Counted from the stretch's first letter, positions 49,601 to 60,668 are shown. The stretch is DNA of 64,000 nucleotides from Oscarella lobularis (GCF_947507565.1 NC_089183.1:930001-994000); one strand, 5' to 3'. Translations and numbers: made by a program. Notes: generated from the letters alone by a model not told the origin.

Positions 49601-52298
49601 AATTGGCATTTCACATGTCATTAAGTACTATGTACCGGATTAGGCTGATGCGAACACTGGAAACATTGATTTTGATGTGACGAGACTGGGAAACAGCAAC
49701 TACTCTTGCGCTTCGATTTCAATCAGCGGACAAAATTTATTTGAAAACCACTTTACCCTAACTTCTACTGCGGCGGATGACATTGATGTCGCACCCGACC
49801 TTTGCCTTGAAGCCAACGACACAGTCATTCTCACGGTCACGCAAGCAGGGGCACCTTCAGATTGGTGTCTAGATGCGGTATTTTATTTTTATTATTCATT
49901 CTCAAACGCGTAAACGTGTTGACTGAGATTAATAGGCGCTCTTGATGCCGTTGCAATCAGAATTCGGTAGTGATGTTACAAACAATGACATCTTTGGTTT
50001 TCCTGGTTGCTATATCGACAGACTCACTGAGCTGGGTCCACCAAGTAATCCTACATGTGAACCATTCGCCGTCCGAGCATCTGGTTGGCTATTCGGCGGA
50101 GCATTTGGTAAAGCAATAATCTCACTGACTAGTTAGAAAGTCTTTAGCCAGTGTCTTGCAGAATGTAACTGTGATTCCGTCGGTGCAAGCAATTCTTACC
50201 CGTGCGACCCATTGAGCGGTGAGTGTGTTTGTGCTGATAGCGTGATTGGGCGAACGTGTTCAGCGTGCGGTTACAATTCATTCAACGTGACCAGCTCGGG
50301 CTGTCAAGGTTAATAAATAGAGTCATTTAATTAGCAAAAACCTTTCTACAGTGGTATACTCATGTTTTTTGTATAGCCTGTGATTGCGTTGAAGCGGGAA
50401 CCAATCCGTCGCGCCCTTGCGACTCGACAACCGGCGAGTGCCTTTGCAAGAATAATTTCACTGGAGGCAGATGTCATTTGTGCAAGTCTGGTTTCAAGCG
50501 AGAAGTGGTAAATGGCAACGAATCGATTCCGTGCGTCCCTTGCGAGTGTAACGGTCATTCGTTCGATTGTCATCCAATAACGGGCGTTTGCATGAACTGC
50601 TCGAATAACACTGTGGGCAATTTCTGCGAAGAGTGCGAAGACGGGTTCTTCGGTGACGCCTCGTCTGGCGGTTCTTGTCAAGCGTGCATGTGCTATCACC
50701 CCGTCGGCTCGAACGGCATCGTTTGCGACAAAGTAGAACTACCTCATGTGTCTAAGGCTTTGCTAATGTGTTCATGCAGGTGTCTGGTAATTGCGGATGT
50801 CGTGACGGATATTTTAATCTGACTTTGAACGGCTGCTCGGCGTGCGCCTGTTCGTCGGTCGGCACCGGCGGCAATTTGACGTGCGATAAGGTGACGGGTC
50901 AGTGCGACTGCGTTCACGGCGTCACCGGCGTGACGTGCGATCGGTGCCAAAAGGGATTTTACGGATATGGTCGTTTTTCTGGGATCGCTTGCCGTAAGTG
51001 TTTCTGTAATGAACATGCCGACGGCTGCTCGTTGAGAGAAATCCCGACTTCGGCGATTACGTCCACGTTTGACGTGGACAATGAAGGCTGGACTACCATT
51101 TTTGATTTTAGCAATGGAGAAGTTCGACACCCGGCCGGTAGCAATCGGTAATGTTAAGTTACTTAGGAATTCTACTTACGTTCTGTGTTTGACAGGCAAG
51201 GTTTTTTGTTTTTTGCTGCTCCCCCCAAGTATCTTGGGAATCAACTCGCATCATATGGCCAGCTTTTCACTCTTGATTTAGGTTTGCAATTTACCGGTAC
51301 ATGTGACGAACTTCGGTTGTCTAACGATAGTGTGAGGCTGAAGGGAGGAAAGGTTTCCGAATTTTTATTTCACTCTTTTCCAAGTAACCCTCTAATCGGT
51401 AACCGCCGTGATTTTCCTTTCCAAACATTCACAGTACGTGCAAGAAAAAAGGAAACCTTTTCTTTTATCACTCAGCTGTTGTAGATTAAAATGATCGAAT
51501 CAAATTTCTTCTATAAAAGCGACTCCGATAGAGGATCTCATAGACCTGTCACAAAGGAAGAATTTTTGAATACTCTTGGGGATCTTAAAGAACTGCAAAT
51601 TTATACGTACTCAGGGTTCCCGGTAAAGAGATAAGGGCAAGAGAAGGTTTCTAATTAACTGAGCGGTTTGTGTACTGTGTGTAGGAGGTCTGTTTCGTGG
51701 TCTTTCTCGACAATGTAACACTGAACCGAGCGAATGCTACCGAGAACTGCTCGTGCAACGTTGGATACGAGGGGCTCTCCTGTGAGTCGTGCCAAGAAGG
51801 CTTTTTTCCTAATGCATTGCACGGCGGTAATTGTCAACCGTGCGACTGCGCGTCGTTTGGGTCGAATAGCACAATTTGCGACAATGTAAGAAAAGTAACG
51901 CGGCACTCATATACCTACTTCTACGGTCGACTGTAGGTAACCGGAATTTGCAATTGCAAAAGGAGATTTACTGGGAGGCGATGTGACACCACCGACATTT
52001 GCGAGTCGTGCTTCTGCTACGGTCACAGCGACCGTTGCGCGTACGACGAGCAAAGAGGCTGCGTGTGCGTCGATTGCGAGCACAATACCACTGGCGATCG
52101 ATGTGAAAAGTGCCTTCCAGACTTTTTCCGTGATCCCGGCAAAGAGCCGAACGATCCGACCGTTTGCTTGCGTAAGTGTGGGGTATGAAACAGTGTTGCA
52201 CGAGTTTGAAATTTGTCGGCGCAAAGTAGATGTTAGTGCGAGCAGATTGAATGCGATGAATTTTAGATGCTGAAAGTTTGGGCAAAGAGGAAGGGTAG
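43682..52298 (+). CDS. Laminin-alpha short-arm-like secreted protein, copy C
   Basis: Same architecture as copy A: signal peptide and LN domain; LE modules; four L4b domains near 45.5–46.3, 46.7–47.5, 48.0–48.8 and 49.3–50.1 kb; LE modules; one L4a domain (51.0–51.7 kb); and closing LE modules. Near 50780 an in-frame deletion removes several LE modules present in copy A: the exon starting VSGNC runs directly into GCRDGYFNLT. The final splice (C|AT) here encodes HAESLGKEEG and stops at 52296–52298. The altered stop in this copy, still in frame, supports that last exon as coding. Likely secreted matrix protein; it lacks the coiled coil needed to join a laminin trimer. Confidence 0.82.
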
Positions 52299-52406
52299 AG
52301 TTTTTGCAGTTGTATGTATCATTTGATCAAACCAATTGGTGCGGCTAGGATAAGTGCGAACTGCCATGCATTCTGACAAAAAGATAATAACAGACAATTG
52401 ATGTTT

Positions 52407-53453
52407 CTACAGACGGATTCCAACGGACATTCTTTTCTTTCCCAGATTTTTGGCTCCATTTACATCAAATGCAATTCCATCATACTTGTTCCTGCCAAAA
52501 TCCCCGTCTGTTCGGTAATATGGAGTTGCATAGTCACCACACCAGTCGTTATACTTTTTTTCGCAGTCTGTGTAGCCGCTCACAAAGTATCCTGGATAAA
52601 ACCGATTATTTGAATCGTCAGAATTATCACATATTAAAAATTGATAGCGATATTGCGTTGAAGCGGCGCCATGTCCTGTCCAGAAACCGTAGGTATTTCC
52701 TGGTACATTGTAATCTGTGGTTCTTGTGACTATAGATCCATGGGTGTTTTTGGTAAACCAAGCGGAAAGTCCACCTGCGTCATGGTCAACATAGAGGACT
52801 TCTTTGAACTACGGGTAGAAGACAGAGAGTGAATACCGTTTTACATACTTATTGCTACTCACGGGAATGCTACTGCAATCAGCTCTATAGCCAATAGTTC
52901 CATACGGCTTTTGTGAATTGTACGTATTTTCTGTTTTCAATTTCACGGAAGAGTCAGTGGTATAGCACATAGTCCAGCCTCCACCAGCCGTCGTCATATC
53001 ACAATACACCTTTTTTAAAAAAAGAAGAGCTGGTCAATGTAGGTCTTCTTTTGGCTGTGTTGTCTGACCTGAAATGCTCCCTGATATAAGGACGAGTCCG
53101 GGTTTATTCAATAGACTCCACTGGGCAAATTTGGATCCTTTTGCTTTATGTCTTTGCATGATTTTCCGGGATTGATTTTTGTATTTCCAAATGCAGAACT
53201 TTCGCCCCTAAGCGATCTCCACTCTTTTCCATTGCAGTACATCAGTAGCCCGTCAGAATAATTAAATGCCACGAATCCTTGAGACGTATCTTTACAAGCT
53301 TCATAAAGAAGACTATTGAATATTACCAGCCGTTTCCAAATTGCACGCTCTGTAATTTCGACCGTCAGCAAGCCGAACACTTTCAATCCTTGCTCCAGCT
53401 GCAAAGGCAGTTGCCAGAAGGAAGAAAACACTGCTGCAGCGATGTAAAGTCAT
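52407..53453 (-). CDS. Fibrinogen-like secreted protein, copy C
   Basis: ATG at 53453 starts the signal peptide MTLHRCSSVFFLLATAFAAG. Exons 2–4 follow as in copy B, with the FNYSDGLLMYCNGKEWRSL module, GVYWINPD / VYCDMTTAGGGWTMCYTT and a C-terminal end matching copy A (VNGAKNLGKKRMSVGIRL). One C-terminal Cys pair is altered (EKKYNDWCGD instead of KKCNSWCGD), so its disulphide pattern may differ from A and B. Convergent with laminin-like gene C. Confidence 0.78.
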
Positions 53454-53917
53454 CTTCAGTTGCCTCTGCTGGCTCTGTCGAGTAAGACTATATATCTGCG
53501 TCAAGCTCCGGAGACGGACATCCGAAGTTTGTCGCTAAAAACGGCGTAGGGAAACCGATCTATGCTCCGCATTTTCGTGATGTACTGTTTACGCATGCTC
53601 ATTTGCATTTGCGTTCTTTTCCGTCTTTTCGACGCGTCGGCGATTCCTCATGTCAGGGGATCGAGCTAATTTTGGCGACTTTAGCGTCACGTCGGATCTT
53701 AGCGCCGCGAAAGTAGAAAACGAAGCTGCCCGGGCTCTTTTCTTTTGTTTTCCACCTCAAATCGCACTCTAGACGACCAGCAGCGGCGACGATTAGGCAG
53801 ATCTTGGCAGGTTCAAAGTAAATGAAGTCAGAAGATGCTGGCAAACGCGACCAAAACGTGAAAACAAACGTTTGACGAAACTGCAGTGTGTTTCTAATAT
53901 GAGGACTTGTTTTTTAG

Positions 53918-54113
53918 TTTTGATGAGCTGGAGAACACTTGCGCGGGAATTCTAGCTGTTTTTCTGGATGCCGTCGACGTGAAATTTGCTCGAAAGGAGA
54001 TGGATGGAAGCCAAGAGGCTTGAGAACGAGTAAGAATCTGAAATGGATATCATAAATTCATTATCCAGCTAATTGACTGGATTTTTAGGAGCAAATGATC
54101 GAGCGACTTCGCT
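53918..54113 (+). pseudogene. Kinesin-8 exon 8–9 relic, copy 1
   Basis: Matches kinesin exon 8 (original [20 protein letters not shown]) with its upstream acceptor, the intervening intron and the start of exon 9 ([10 protein letters not shown]). Substitutions and insertions (for example an extra ATGGAT) break the frame. It comes from a different part of the kinesin gene than the relic at 42.6 kb. Confidence 0.75.
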
Positions 54114-54719
54114 ATATCTACATGTATATAATGTACAAAGTTTGCGCAGAGAAACCGAAGATCTACCATCTAGGAACGTAAGAGTATATATGTATGTAGC
54201 GTTCTTTCTCCATCCTTTTATGTTCTCACTGCCAACAGATGTGGACATGGCGTAAATGCTAGATAATAATACCGGTACTGCACTTGCTTTGTTCCGTTGT
54301 TCATTCATTAATTAAAAAATGAAATTGGATTCTTTACGTATACCAAGTCGGGTTTTTAATACCTTCTTGTCTTTGTAGTTGTCGAACTGGCAACAGTTGC
54401 ATCTCCAAGTTTGTCAGGCTGCTTTTCTGCGTGATCAGGATGGATTAGACCTAGCCTCGCATGCCAGGCCCTTTTTCCCGTGAAGAGAAAAGGTTAGTGG
54501 TGTACACATAAGGGCCTGGCATGTGAGGCAGTGACGAGTCCGGAGAAGGGTTCAATTTGGAACTGAATCATGATGCCAATCTCATCATTCCCGGACATGT
54601 ATTTTGACGAGGTGAATGCTGACTAGATTAGACCGGTAATCGTGCGGACAGTACCCCGTCTATTCGAATGCGCAACTGCGCATTCCGTGACACATCCTGT
54701 TTGACAGCCGGTGACAATC
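54114..54719. other. Non-coding stretch with a 20-bp inverted repeat
   Basis: No gene is supported. Arms at 54454–54473 and 54510–54529 (core ATGCCAGGCCCTT) pair with one mismatch across a 36-nt loop. Just before 54720 lies the promoter-proximal block shared by all three small secreted-peptide genes, including a doubled TGCGCA palindrome in copies 1 and 2. Confidence 0.5.
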
Positions 54720-55254
54720 ATGACCTCTAAGTTTGCTGCTATCATTCTACTTGTGCTGGTCATTGCGAGCGGATCTGAGGGATGGCGACGCCGCCGAACG
54801 ATTTCGCCGCCTACCAATGTCCAAACACAGAAAGAGTTGACGCTTTTGGCTTTGGCTCAACGTTCCGAAAAGGTAAGAGCGACGGGCCGGGGGGGTGGCG
54901 TACGTTGTCCTTGTCGCTCCGTGAAGTCGGGTCCACATGCCTGCATGCATGGTTCTTTTGTTCACCCGTAGCCGATTGAAGCGCTCGCCTTTATTCAACG
55001 CTATCTCGACCGTTTTGAAGATCAGCTCAATAAAGCGGAAATAAACGACGTTTTCGACTCAGCTACTACTAAGGAGGACGAGTACGGCCGAGACAATTTG
55101 AAGAAGGACGTTGGGGCGTTGCTTTCAAAGCTCGCACTCAACGAAAAGTAGGCGTAAATTAGATAGACGCGCATGGATGCCGATCAGTTCTTTCAGCGCC
55201 GCCGATCTCCAACGTTTCATTTCCGTACTCGACGACTACGAGAAAACCTTGTGA
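54720..55254 (+). CDS. Small secreted Cys-free protein, copy 1
   Basis: Three exons (54720–54872, 54972–55147, 55197–55254) encode 128 residues. The signal peptide MTSKFAAIILLVLVIASGSEG is followed by a basic cluster WRRRR, a short Pro/Thr linker and then an amphipathic helical region without cysteines (QRYLDRFEDQLNKAEINDVF, DNLKKDVGALLSKLAL, LQRFISVLDDYEKTL). The tetra-arginine just after the signal peptide could be a propeptide cleavage site. The family is not recognised. The paralogue at 57.1 kb has identical gene structure; the one at 58.9 kb is disrupted. Confidence 0.75.
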
Positions 55255-55485
55255 TCGGAAAGCCGCCGAGACTTGGACAGTCTGGCGTGAACTTCTGTTA
55301 GAAGCCTGCGCGTTGTTGTCTTTGAGTGGTTGCTGATGTCTTTGGTGTCAATTTCTTCATGCATGCCAATGCAAAATTACTTGTCAACGGCGCCCTAGGG
55401 CAAGGCTAGCGATTAGGTTTGAGTCCGTGATCCAGGATTTCGGCATTTTCTTTCTATTTCTCGTAGAACGCGATCCTCTAAGCCA

Positions 55486-56289
55486 TCAGATAGCGATATT
55501 GCGTAAAGCGGCGCCATGTCCTGTCCAGAAACCGTAGGTATTTCCTGGTACATTGTAGTCTGTGGTTCTTGTGACTATAGATCCATGGGTGTTTTTAGCA
55601 AACCAAGCAGAAAGTCCACCAGCGTCATGGTCAACATAGAGGACTTCTTTGAACTACAGGTAGAAGACAGAGAGTGGATACCGTTTTACACACTTATTGC
55701 TACTCACGGGAATGCTACTGCAATCAGCTCTATAGCCACTTGTTCCATACGGCTTTTGTACGTTGTACGTCTTTTCCGTTTTCAATTTCACGGCATAGTC
55801 AGTGGTATAGCACATACTCCACCAGCCGTCGTCATATCGCAATACACCTTTTTAAAAAAGAAGAGCTGGTCAATGTGGATCTTCTTTTAGCTATGTTTTC
55901 TGACATGAAATGCTCCTTCATATAAGGACGAGTCCGGGTTTATCCAATAGACTCCACTGAGCAAATTTGGATCCTTTTGCTTTATGTCTTTGCATGATTT
56001 TCCGGGATTGATTTTTGTATTTTCAGATGCTGAACTTTCGCCCCTAAGTGGCCTCCACTCTTTTCCATTGCAGTACATCAGTAGCCCGTCAGAATAATTA
56101 AATGCCACGAATCCTTGAGATTTATCTTTACAAGCTTCATCGAAGAAATATATTGACTGTACCAGCCGTTTCCAAATTGCACACTCTGTAATTTCGACCG
56201 TCAGCAAGCCGAACACTTTCAATCCTTGCTCCAGCTGCAAAGGCAGCTGCCAGAAGGAAGAAAACACCGTTGTAGGGATGTACAGTCAT
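55486..56289 (-). pseudogene. Fibrinogen-like gene copy D, truncated and frameshifted
   Basis: The 5' half is retained: ATG at 56289, a signal peptide (MTVHPYNGVFFLLAAAFAAG), the Cys module and the TATA-like element. The core carries a 7-nt deletion in the GGGW coding region (near 55818), and TTGA is reduced to TAA near 55504. Homology stops abruptly at about 55486, removing the last ~75 codons, where the sequence joins the 3' flank of small secreted gene copy 1. This is the breakpoint of a second, smaller tandem duplication. Confidence 0.85.
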
Positions 56290-56737
56290 CTTCAGTTGCC
56301 TCTGCTGGCTCTGTCGAGTAAGACTATATATCTGCGTCAAGCTCCGGAGACGGATATCCGAAGTTTGTCGCTAAAAACGGCGTAGGGAAACCGATCAATG
56401 TTCTGCATTTTCGTGACATACTGTTTACGCTTCTTTTCCGTGTTTTCGACGCGTCTGCGACTCCTCATGTCAGGTGATCGAGCTAATTTTGTCTCGTCGG
56501 GTCTCAGCGCCGCGAAAGTAGAAAACGAACGGGCTCTTTTCTTTTTTTTCCACCTCAAATCGCACTTTAGACGACCAGCAGCGGCGACGATTAGGCAGAT
56601 CTTGGGCAGGTTCGAAGTAAATGAAGTCAGAAAACGTTGTCAAACGCGGCCAAAACGCGAAATCTAGGCGGCCGCCGAAAGCAAACGTTTGACGAAACTG
56701 CAGGGTCTGCGTTTCTGATATGAAGACTTTTTTTTAG

Positions 56738-56930
56738 TTTTGTTGAGCTGGAGAACACGTGTGCGGGAATTCTAGCTGTTTTTTTGAATGTCGTCGACGT
56801 GAAATTTGCCCGAAAGGAGATGGATGGAAGCCAAGAGGCTTGAGAACGAGTAAGAATCTGAAATGGATATCATAAATTCATTATCCAGCTAATTGACTGG
56901 ATTTTAGGAGCAAATGATCGAGCGACTTCT
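56738..56930 (+). pseudogene. Kinesin-8 exon 8–9 relic, copy 2
   Basis: Near-identical to the relic at 53918–54113, including the same inserted bases and the same spacing to the exon 9 remnant, so it was copied after decay began. It lies about 120 bp upstream of small secreted gene copy 2. Confidence 0.75.
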
Positions 56931-57052
56931 ACATGTATATAATGTACAAAGTGACAGTAGGGACCCGCCTATTCAAATGCGCAACTGCGCATTCCGTGAC
57001 ACACCCTGTTTCAGCAGAGATTATCTCTGGTTTCAGTGTCTGTTTGACAATC

Positions 57053-57587
57053 ATGACCTCCAAGTTTGCTGCTATCATTCTACTTGTGCTGGTCTTTGTG
57101 AGCGGATCTGAGGGCTGGCGTCGACGCCGCCGACTTATTTCGCCGCCTACCAATGTCCAAACACACGAAGAAGAGTTGACGCTTTCGGCTTTGGCTCAAC
57201 GTTCCGAAAAGGTAGGAGCGACGGGCCGGGGGTGGCGTACGTTGTCCTTGTCGCTCCACATGCCTGCATGCATGTTTCTTTTGTTCACTCGTACGTGTAG
57301 CCGATTGAAACGCTCGCCTTTATTCAACGCTATCTCGACCGTTTTGAAGACCAGCTCAATAAAGCGGAAATGAACGACGTTTTCGACTCAGCTACTACTA
57401 AGGAGGACGAGTACGGCCGAGACAATTTGAAGAAGGACGTTGGGGCGTTGCTTTCAAAGCTCGCACTCAACGAAAAGTAGGCGTAAATTAGATAGCTAGA
57501 CGCGCATGGATGCCGATCAGTTCTTTCAGCGCCGCCGATCTCCAACGTTTCATTTCCGTACTCGACGACTACGAGAAAACCTTGTGA
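57053..57587 (+). CDS. Small secreted Cys-free protein, copy 2
   Basis: Three exons (57053–57211, 57301–57476, 57530–57587) encode 130 residues, almost the same as copy 1. It has two more residues after the basic cluster (WRRRRRLISPP) and an extra Glu (HEEELT), while exons 2 and 3 are nearly identical at the DNA level. It sits in the duplicated ~2.35-kb block (55.49–57.83 kb). Function unknown. Confidence 0.75.
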
Positions 57588-58907
57588 TCGGAAAGCCGCC
57601 GAGACTTTGACAGTCTGACGTGAACTTCTGTTAGAAGCCTTGAAGCCTGCGCGTTGTTGTCTTTGAGTGTTTGCGTTCGTTGCTGATGTCTTTGGTGTCA
57701 ATTCTCTATGCAAATGAATTTACTCTGTATGTCCCCAGGGCAAGGCACGTACGCGATTATAATTAGGTTCGAGTGCATGGACCTGATCCAGGAGTTCGGC
57801 ATTTTCTTTCTATTTCTTGTAGAACGCGATCTTCTAAGCCGCGTGGAAGCGGAGTTGGATTAATTTAAGCGTCAGATTTATGACAGTAAATATTTCTTAG
57901 TACGTTGATATGTACAACGTCACGTGACAACAAGAAAACGTCTTTGTCTTTCAATGGCTCTGGTTTTACGGTTCATGCAGAACGACAGAGGCGACGGGTA
58001 GGAGAAGAACCTTTTTCGGCGCGTCTACCTAGTCGTCACGAAAAGTTTATGAACGATAGAGGCGCGAGATCTAGAGACAAACGAAACGAGAAAAATAGAC
58101 TTGTAGCGTGATATAGAGCTAAGGGAGCGTGATATTGTTGCTAAGGGATCGAGGACTCCGGCGATTTATCTTCGCAATCACCATTAGGGAAAAAATGAGC
58201 GTTAGCTCGCAAAAAAATGAGTGCACGGTTCTGTGGTGAAAACAAGCGTGCTGCATGGCCTCCCTAAAAAGGCAGAACTAAAGACGGGTCAGCGTCAGTC
58301 TCTAGCAGCCGTTGCCCGTCTCAAAAGGCGGAGAAAATCGCATGAAAATGGGCTCTATATATCTACCGACTTCCGTGAGTGGTGGATACGAGCGATTTCC
58401 GCTTGATTATGCATGTGGGGGACCTTGTTAGTCACGTAACATTCGTGGCGTAGAAGAATAGTCTCCATCTTTTATATGGCTGTGATTTTCGATTTTTTCT
58501 TTAGAGGACCGCTGATGTGAGCATACAGATGGAGGAGTCGTTTTGAAGGAAGCTAAATTCGCAGTAATTAGAAGAAATTTCAAAATAAGCCTTCTATTAA
58601 AGTTTGAACGTATTTCAATGTTTGCAACCCAGCTAAAAATATAATTAGATCGTTTGAGTTGTATGTTGCCTCGTTGACGTAGAGCGACTCGAGCGCCGGA
58701 CAGATACCGTAAGCTAATTGCATGTCCAAGTTTTCCTAGCTGCTGTTTAGTGTGATCGGAAATTCTAAAGCATGGAAGGATTAGCAATGATAATCGAGTT
58801 TGGAGTCGTTGTTTGGGGCAGTAGGGATCCAGGTGCGAATGCAAATGCGCATTCCCTGATACGTCCTGTTCTCGATCGCCAATGTCAGTTTGACAGCCGT
58901 AGCAACC
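57588..58907. other. Non-coding stretch
   Basis: Contains the 3' flank of copy 2, which matches the flank of copy 1 up to about 57835 and then diverges. No gene is supported through about 58500, and a kinesin relic lies at 58503. Just before 58908 is the conserved upstream block of the peptide genes (a variant of 'gcgcattccgtgacacatcctg'). Confidence 0.4.
58503..58546 (+). pseudogene. Kinesin-8 last-exon relic
   Basis: The segment 'ccgctgatgtgagcatacag' followed by 'atggaggagtcgtttt' corresponds to two pieces of kinesin exon 12 (around 21735–21836), with about 85 nt missing between them. It has the oldest appearance of the kinesin relics. Confidence 0.55.
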
Positions 58908-59441
58908 ATGAGCTCTAAATTCGCTTCCATCATTCTCATTGCGCTGGCGATTCAGTCTGTGAGCGGATTTTGGACCCGTCGCCGACGCGGTTCGAAGCGT
59001 GACGCACAATTGACGCTGTCGTCTTTGGTTCAGCGTTCCGCGAAAAGGTAAGCGTAGCATTGTTCTCGTGATCGCGACGGCCGCGGCACGCGCCTGCATG
59101 ACGTCTGTCCGGCTCGGGTTTGATTCATTGGACTCGTATATAGCCAATCGAAGCGATTGCATTGATTCGACGTCACCTTGAAAATGTGCTCAGCAAAGCG
59201 GAAGTGAAGGACGTCTTCGACTCAGTTACGACAGAGGGTAAGTATGGCAAAGACAATTTGAAGAAAGACGTTGCGGCGTTGCTTTCGAAGCTGACGCTCT
59301 TGTCGCAAGATAATGAACGGTATATATATGCAAAATCATGCACACACGAAACCCGTGCATCATTGATTCGGTTCCTTCAGCGACGAATTCAAGTTCCAAC
59401 GTTTTCTTTCTATACTCGACGAATACGAAAAATCATTGTGA
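58908..59441 (+). pseudogene. Small secreted protein, copy 3, apparent frameshift
   Basis: Diverged paralogue of copies 1 and 2: signal peptide MSSKFASIILIALAIQSVSG, a basic cluster TRRRRGSKR, LTLSSLVQRSAK, then exon 2 (EVKDVFDSVTT, DNLKKDVAALLSKL) and exon 3 (FQRFLSILDEYEKSL, stop 59439–59441). Relative to the others, two extra bases (CG) lie just before the exon 1 donor, so exon 1 ends in phase 2 while exon 2 needs phase 0. As read, the protein would run out of frame within seven codons. Exons 2 and 3 remain open and in phase with each other, so an unseen alternative donor is possible and the gene may be functional. Confidence 0.6.
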
Positions 59442-60294
59442 TCGGAGAGCCGTTGACCGTCTGCATGTCGCTGTATGAGCGTGTGCGTAGTAGGTCACTG
59501 TAGTCTGTCGTTGAGTGTTTGTGTTCATTGCAGATGGTAATTCTCCGCGCGCACGTTCATGCATAATGTGAGTTTGTGAGTTTTAATTCAGCTAGCAGTC
59601 TATAGATAGTCTATGCCACAGATTCAATCCATGCATAGATACATAGTAGGCGCATGGTACGGGTTTCCGCGCAAGGCACGGGACCTGTCCACAGGTTCGA
59701 CTCCCAGTGGAGACAGTCATTCTTTTTTTTCGCTATAGAGCCATGCACTGCGCAAATTGACATCACGTGACAAGGATAAAAAGGGAACGACAGAAGTTGG
59801 TGACGGGCTGATCGTAATGCTCGAGCCATAAACGTCGCTGGAAACGCAAGGTTTGCGTGGAGCTTGTGGATTATCACCGATAGAGACGAGAGAAAGAACG
59901 GAAACGAGTCGCCCAAGTGACTAAACTATCGTACAGCTACAGCACTTGTAGCCTCGGGGTCCCAGGCTCACCTCCTGCTCGTATTTTAGTCTGGCTTGGA
60001 CCCTGAGACTAGCTGCAGGACATCGAATCAATCGAACAGGTTCGCCACGCGACTTAGCTTCGAGCCGGATAATGTCATATCTGAGTGGGGCAAAGGCAAA
60101 GCAAGCAGTAGCGGAACCATGCATTTTGTTGGGAAAAAGGAGTGGTGGAGTGAAAACATGCGTTCTGGCCTCTATCGATCCAAAGACGGCCGGGTCAGTC
60201 TCGAGCAATAGTAAAAGGCAGAGAAAGACGTCTGTATAATTGACTTCCGTCTCGGCAACGAAAAAAAACGCAATCATCAAATATTGAAAAAAAG
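59442..60294. other. Non-coding stretch
   Basis: No gene is supported. Minus-strand open frames here have no domain signature. A T-arm-like 'ggttcgactccc' near 59694 is not part of a foldable tRNA. Confidence 0.4.
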
Positions 60295-60668
60295 CTATCT
60301 GCAGATCGATTTGTGTCGCTTGTAGTCCGTCTTCTGGCACAGGCGATTGCAATAGTAGACGCTCTTGCATCGGCCGCACTTCATCTTCGTCTCGGCCTTC
60401 CCACACGAAGCGCACCTGCGCGCCGTCGCCGCCGCCTGAACGGCGGCATCATCAGGATTCACTTCTACGTTGACATCGACTTCACGAAGCGGCTCGACAA
60501 TCGTCGCCTCGTTGCACGTGATGTGAACGTTTTGGATCACCGCATCGATGACGTCACAATCGAACCGAAGACCACCCTCCCGTACACGCTACAGGAAATG
60601 GCCGATTACTTGCAAACTATGCTAGCTACGCTTTTGGTTGAAATAAGAACCATTGGTATGCACTTCAT
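60295..60668 (-). CDS. MYND zinc-finger protein
   Basis: Exon 2 (60588–60295) ends in a clear MYND finger: CASCGKAETKMKCGRCKSVYYC, then C, then HKSIC, with the spacing of the family (CxxC, CxxC, YCxxxC, HxxxC), followed directly by the stop. MYND fingers mediate protein–protein contacts. A candidate first exon (60668–60630, MKCIPMVLISTKS) joins in phase 0 through a GT–AG intron ending CCTGTAG. The frame stays open upstream of this ATG, so the true start is uncertain. The 5' part lies within the left arm of a large inverted repeat, and the right arm keeps the same splice sites. Confidence 0.7.

Larger units (their letters stand above)
43219..53917. repeat. Tandem unit C of the array
   Basis: Again begins with the kinesin-end segment (TTTGTAACGTAAGC at about 43220) and contains laminin-like copy C and fibrinogen-like copy C. 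Overall it is closer to unit A than to B in organisation. Confidence 0.8.

Noticed and set aside
54454-54529. Terminator-type hairpin
   Set aside because: Intrinsic terminators are a bacterial feature; here it is simply recorded as an inverted repeat.
59640-59720. Possible tRNA or tRNA-derived element (ggttcgactccc)
   Set aside because: Only a T-loop-like string is present; no acceptor, D or anticodon stems could be folded around it.
59921-60415. 164-codon minus-strand open frame
   Set aside because: It overlaps the MYND exon in another frame, and the Cys/His spacing supports the MYND frame instead.
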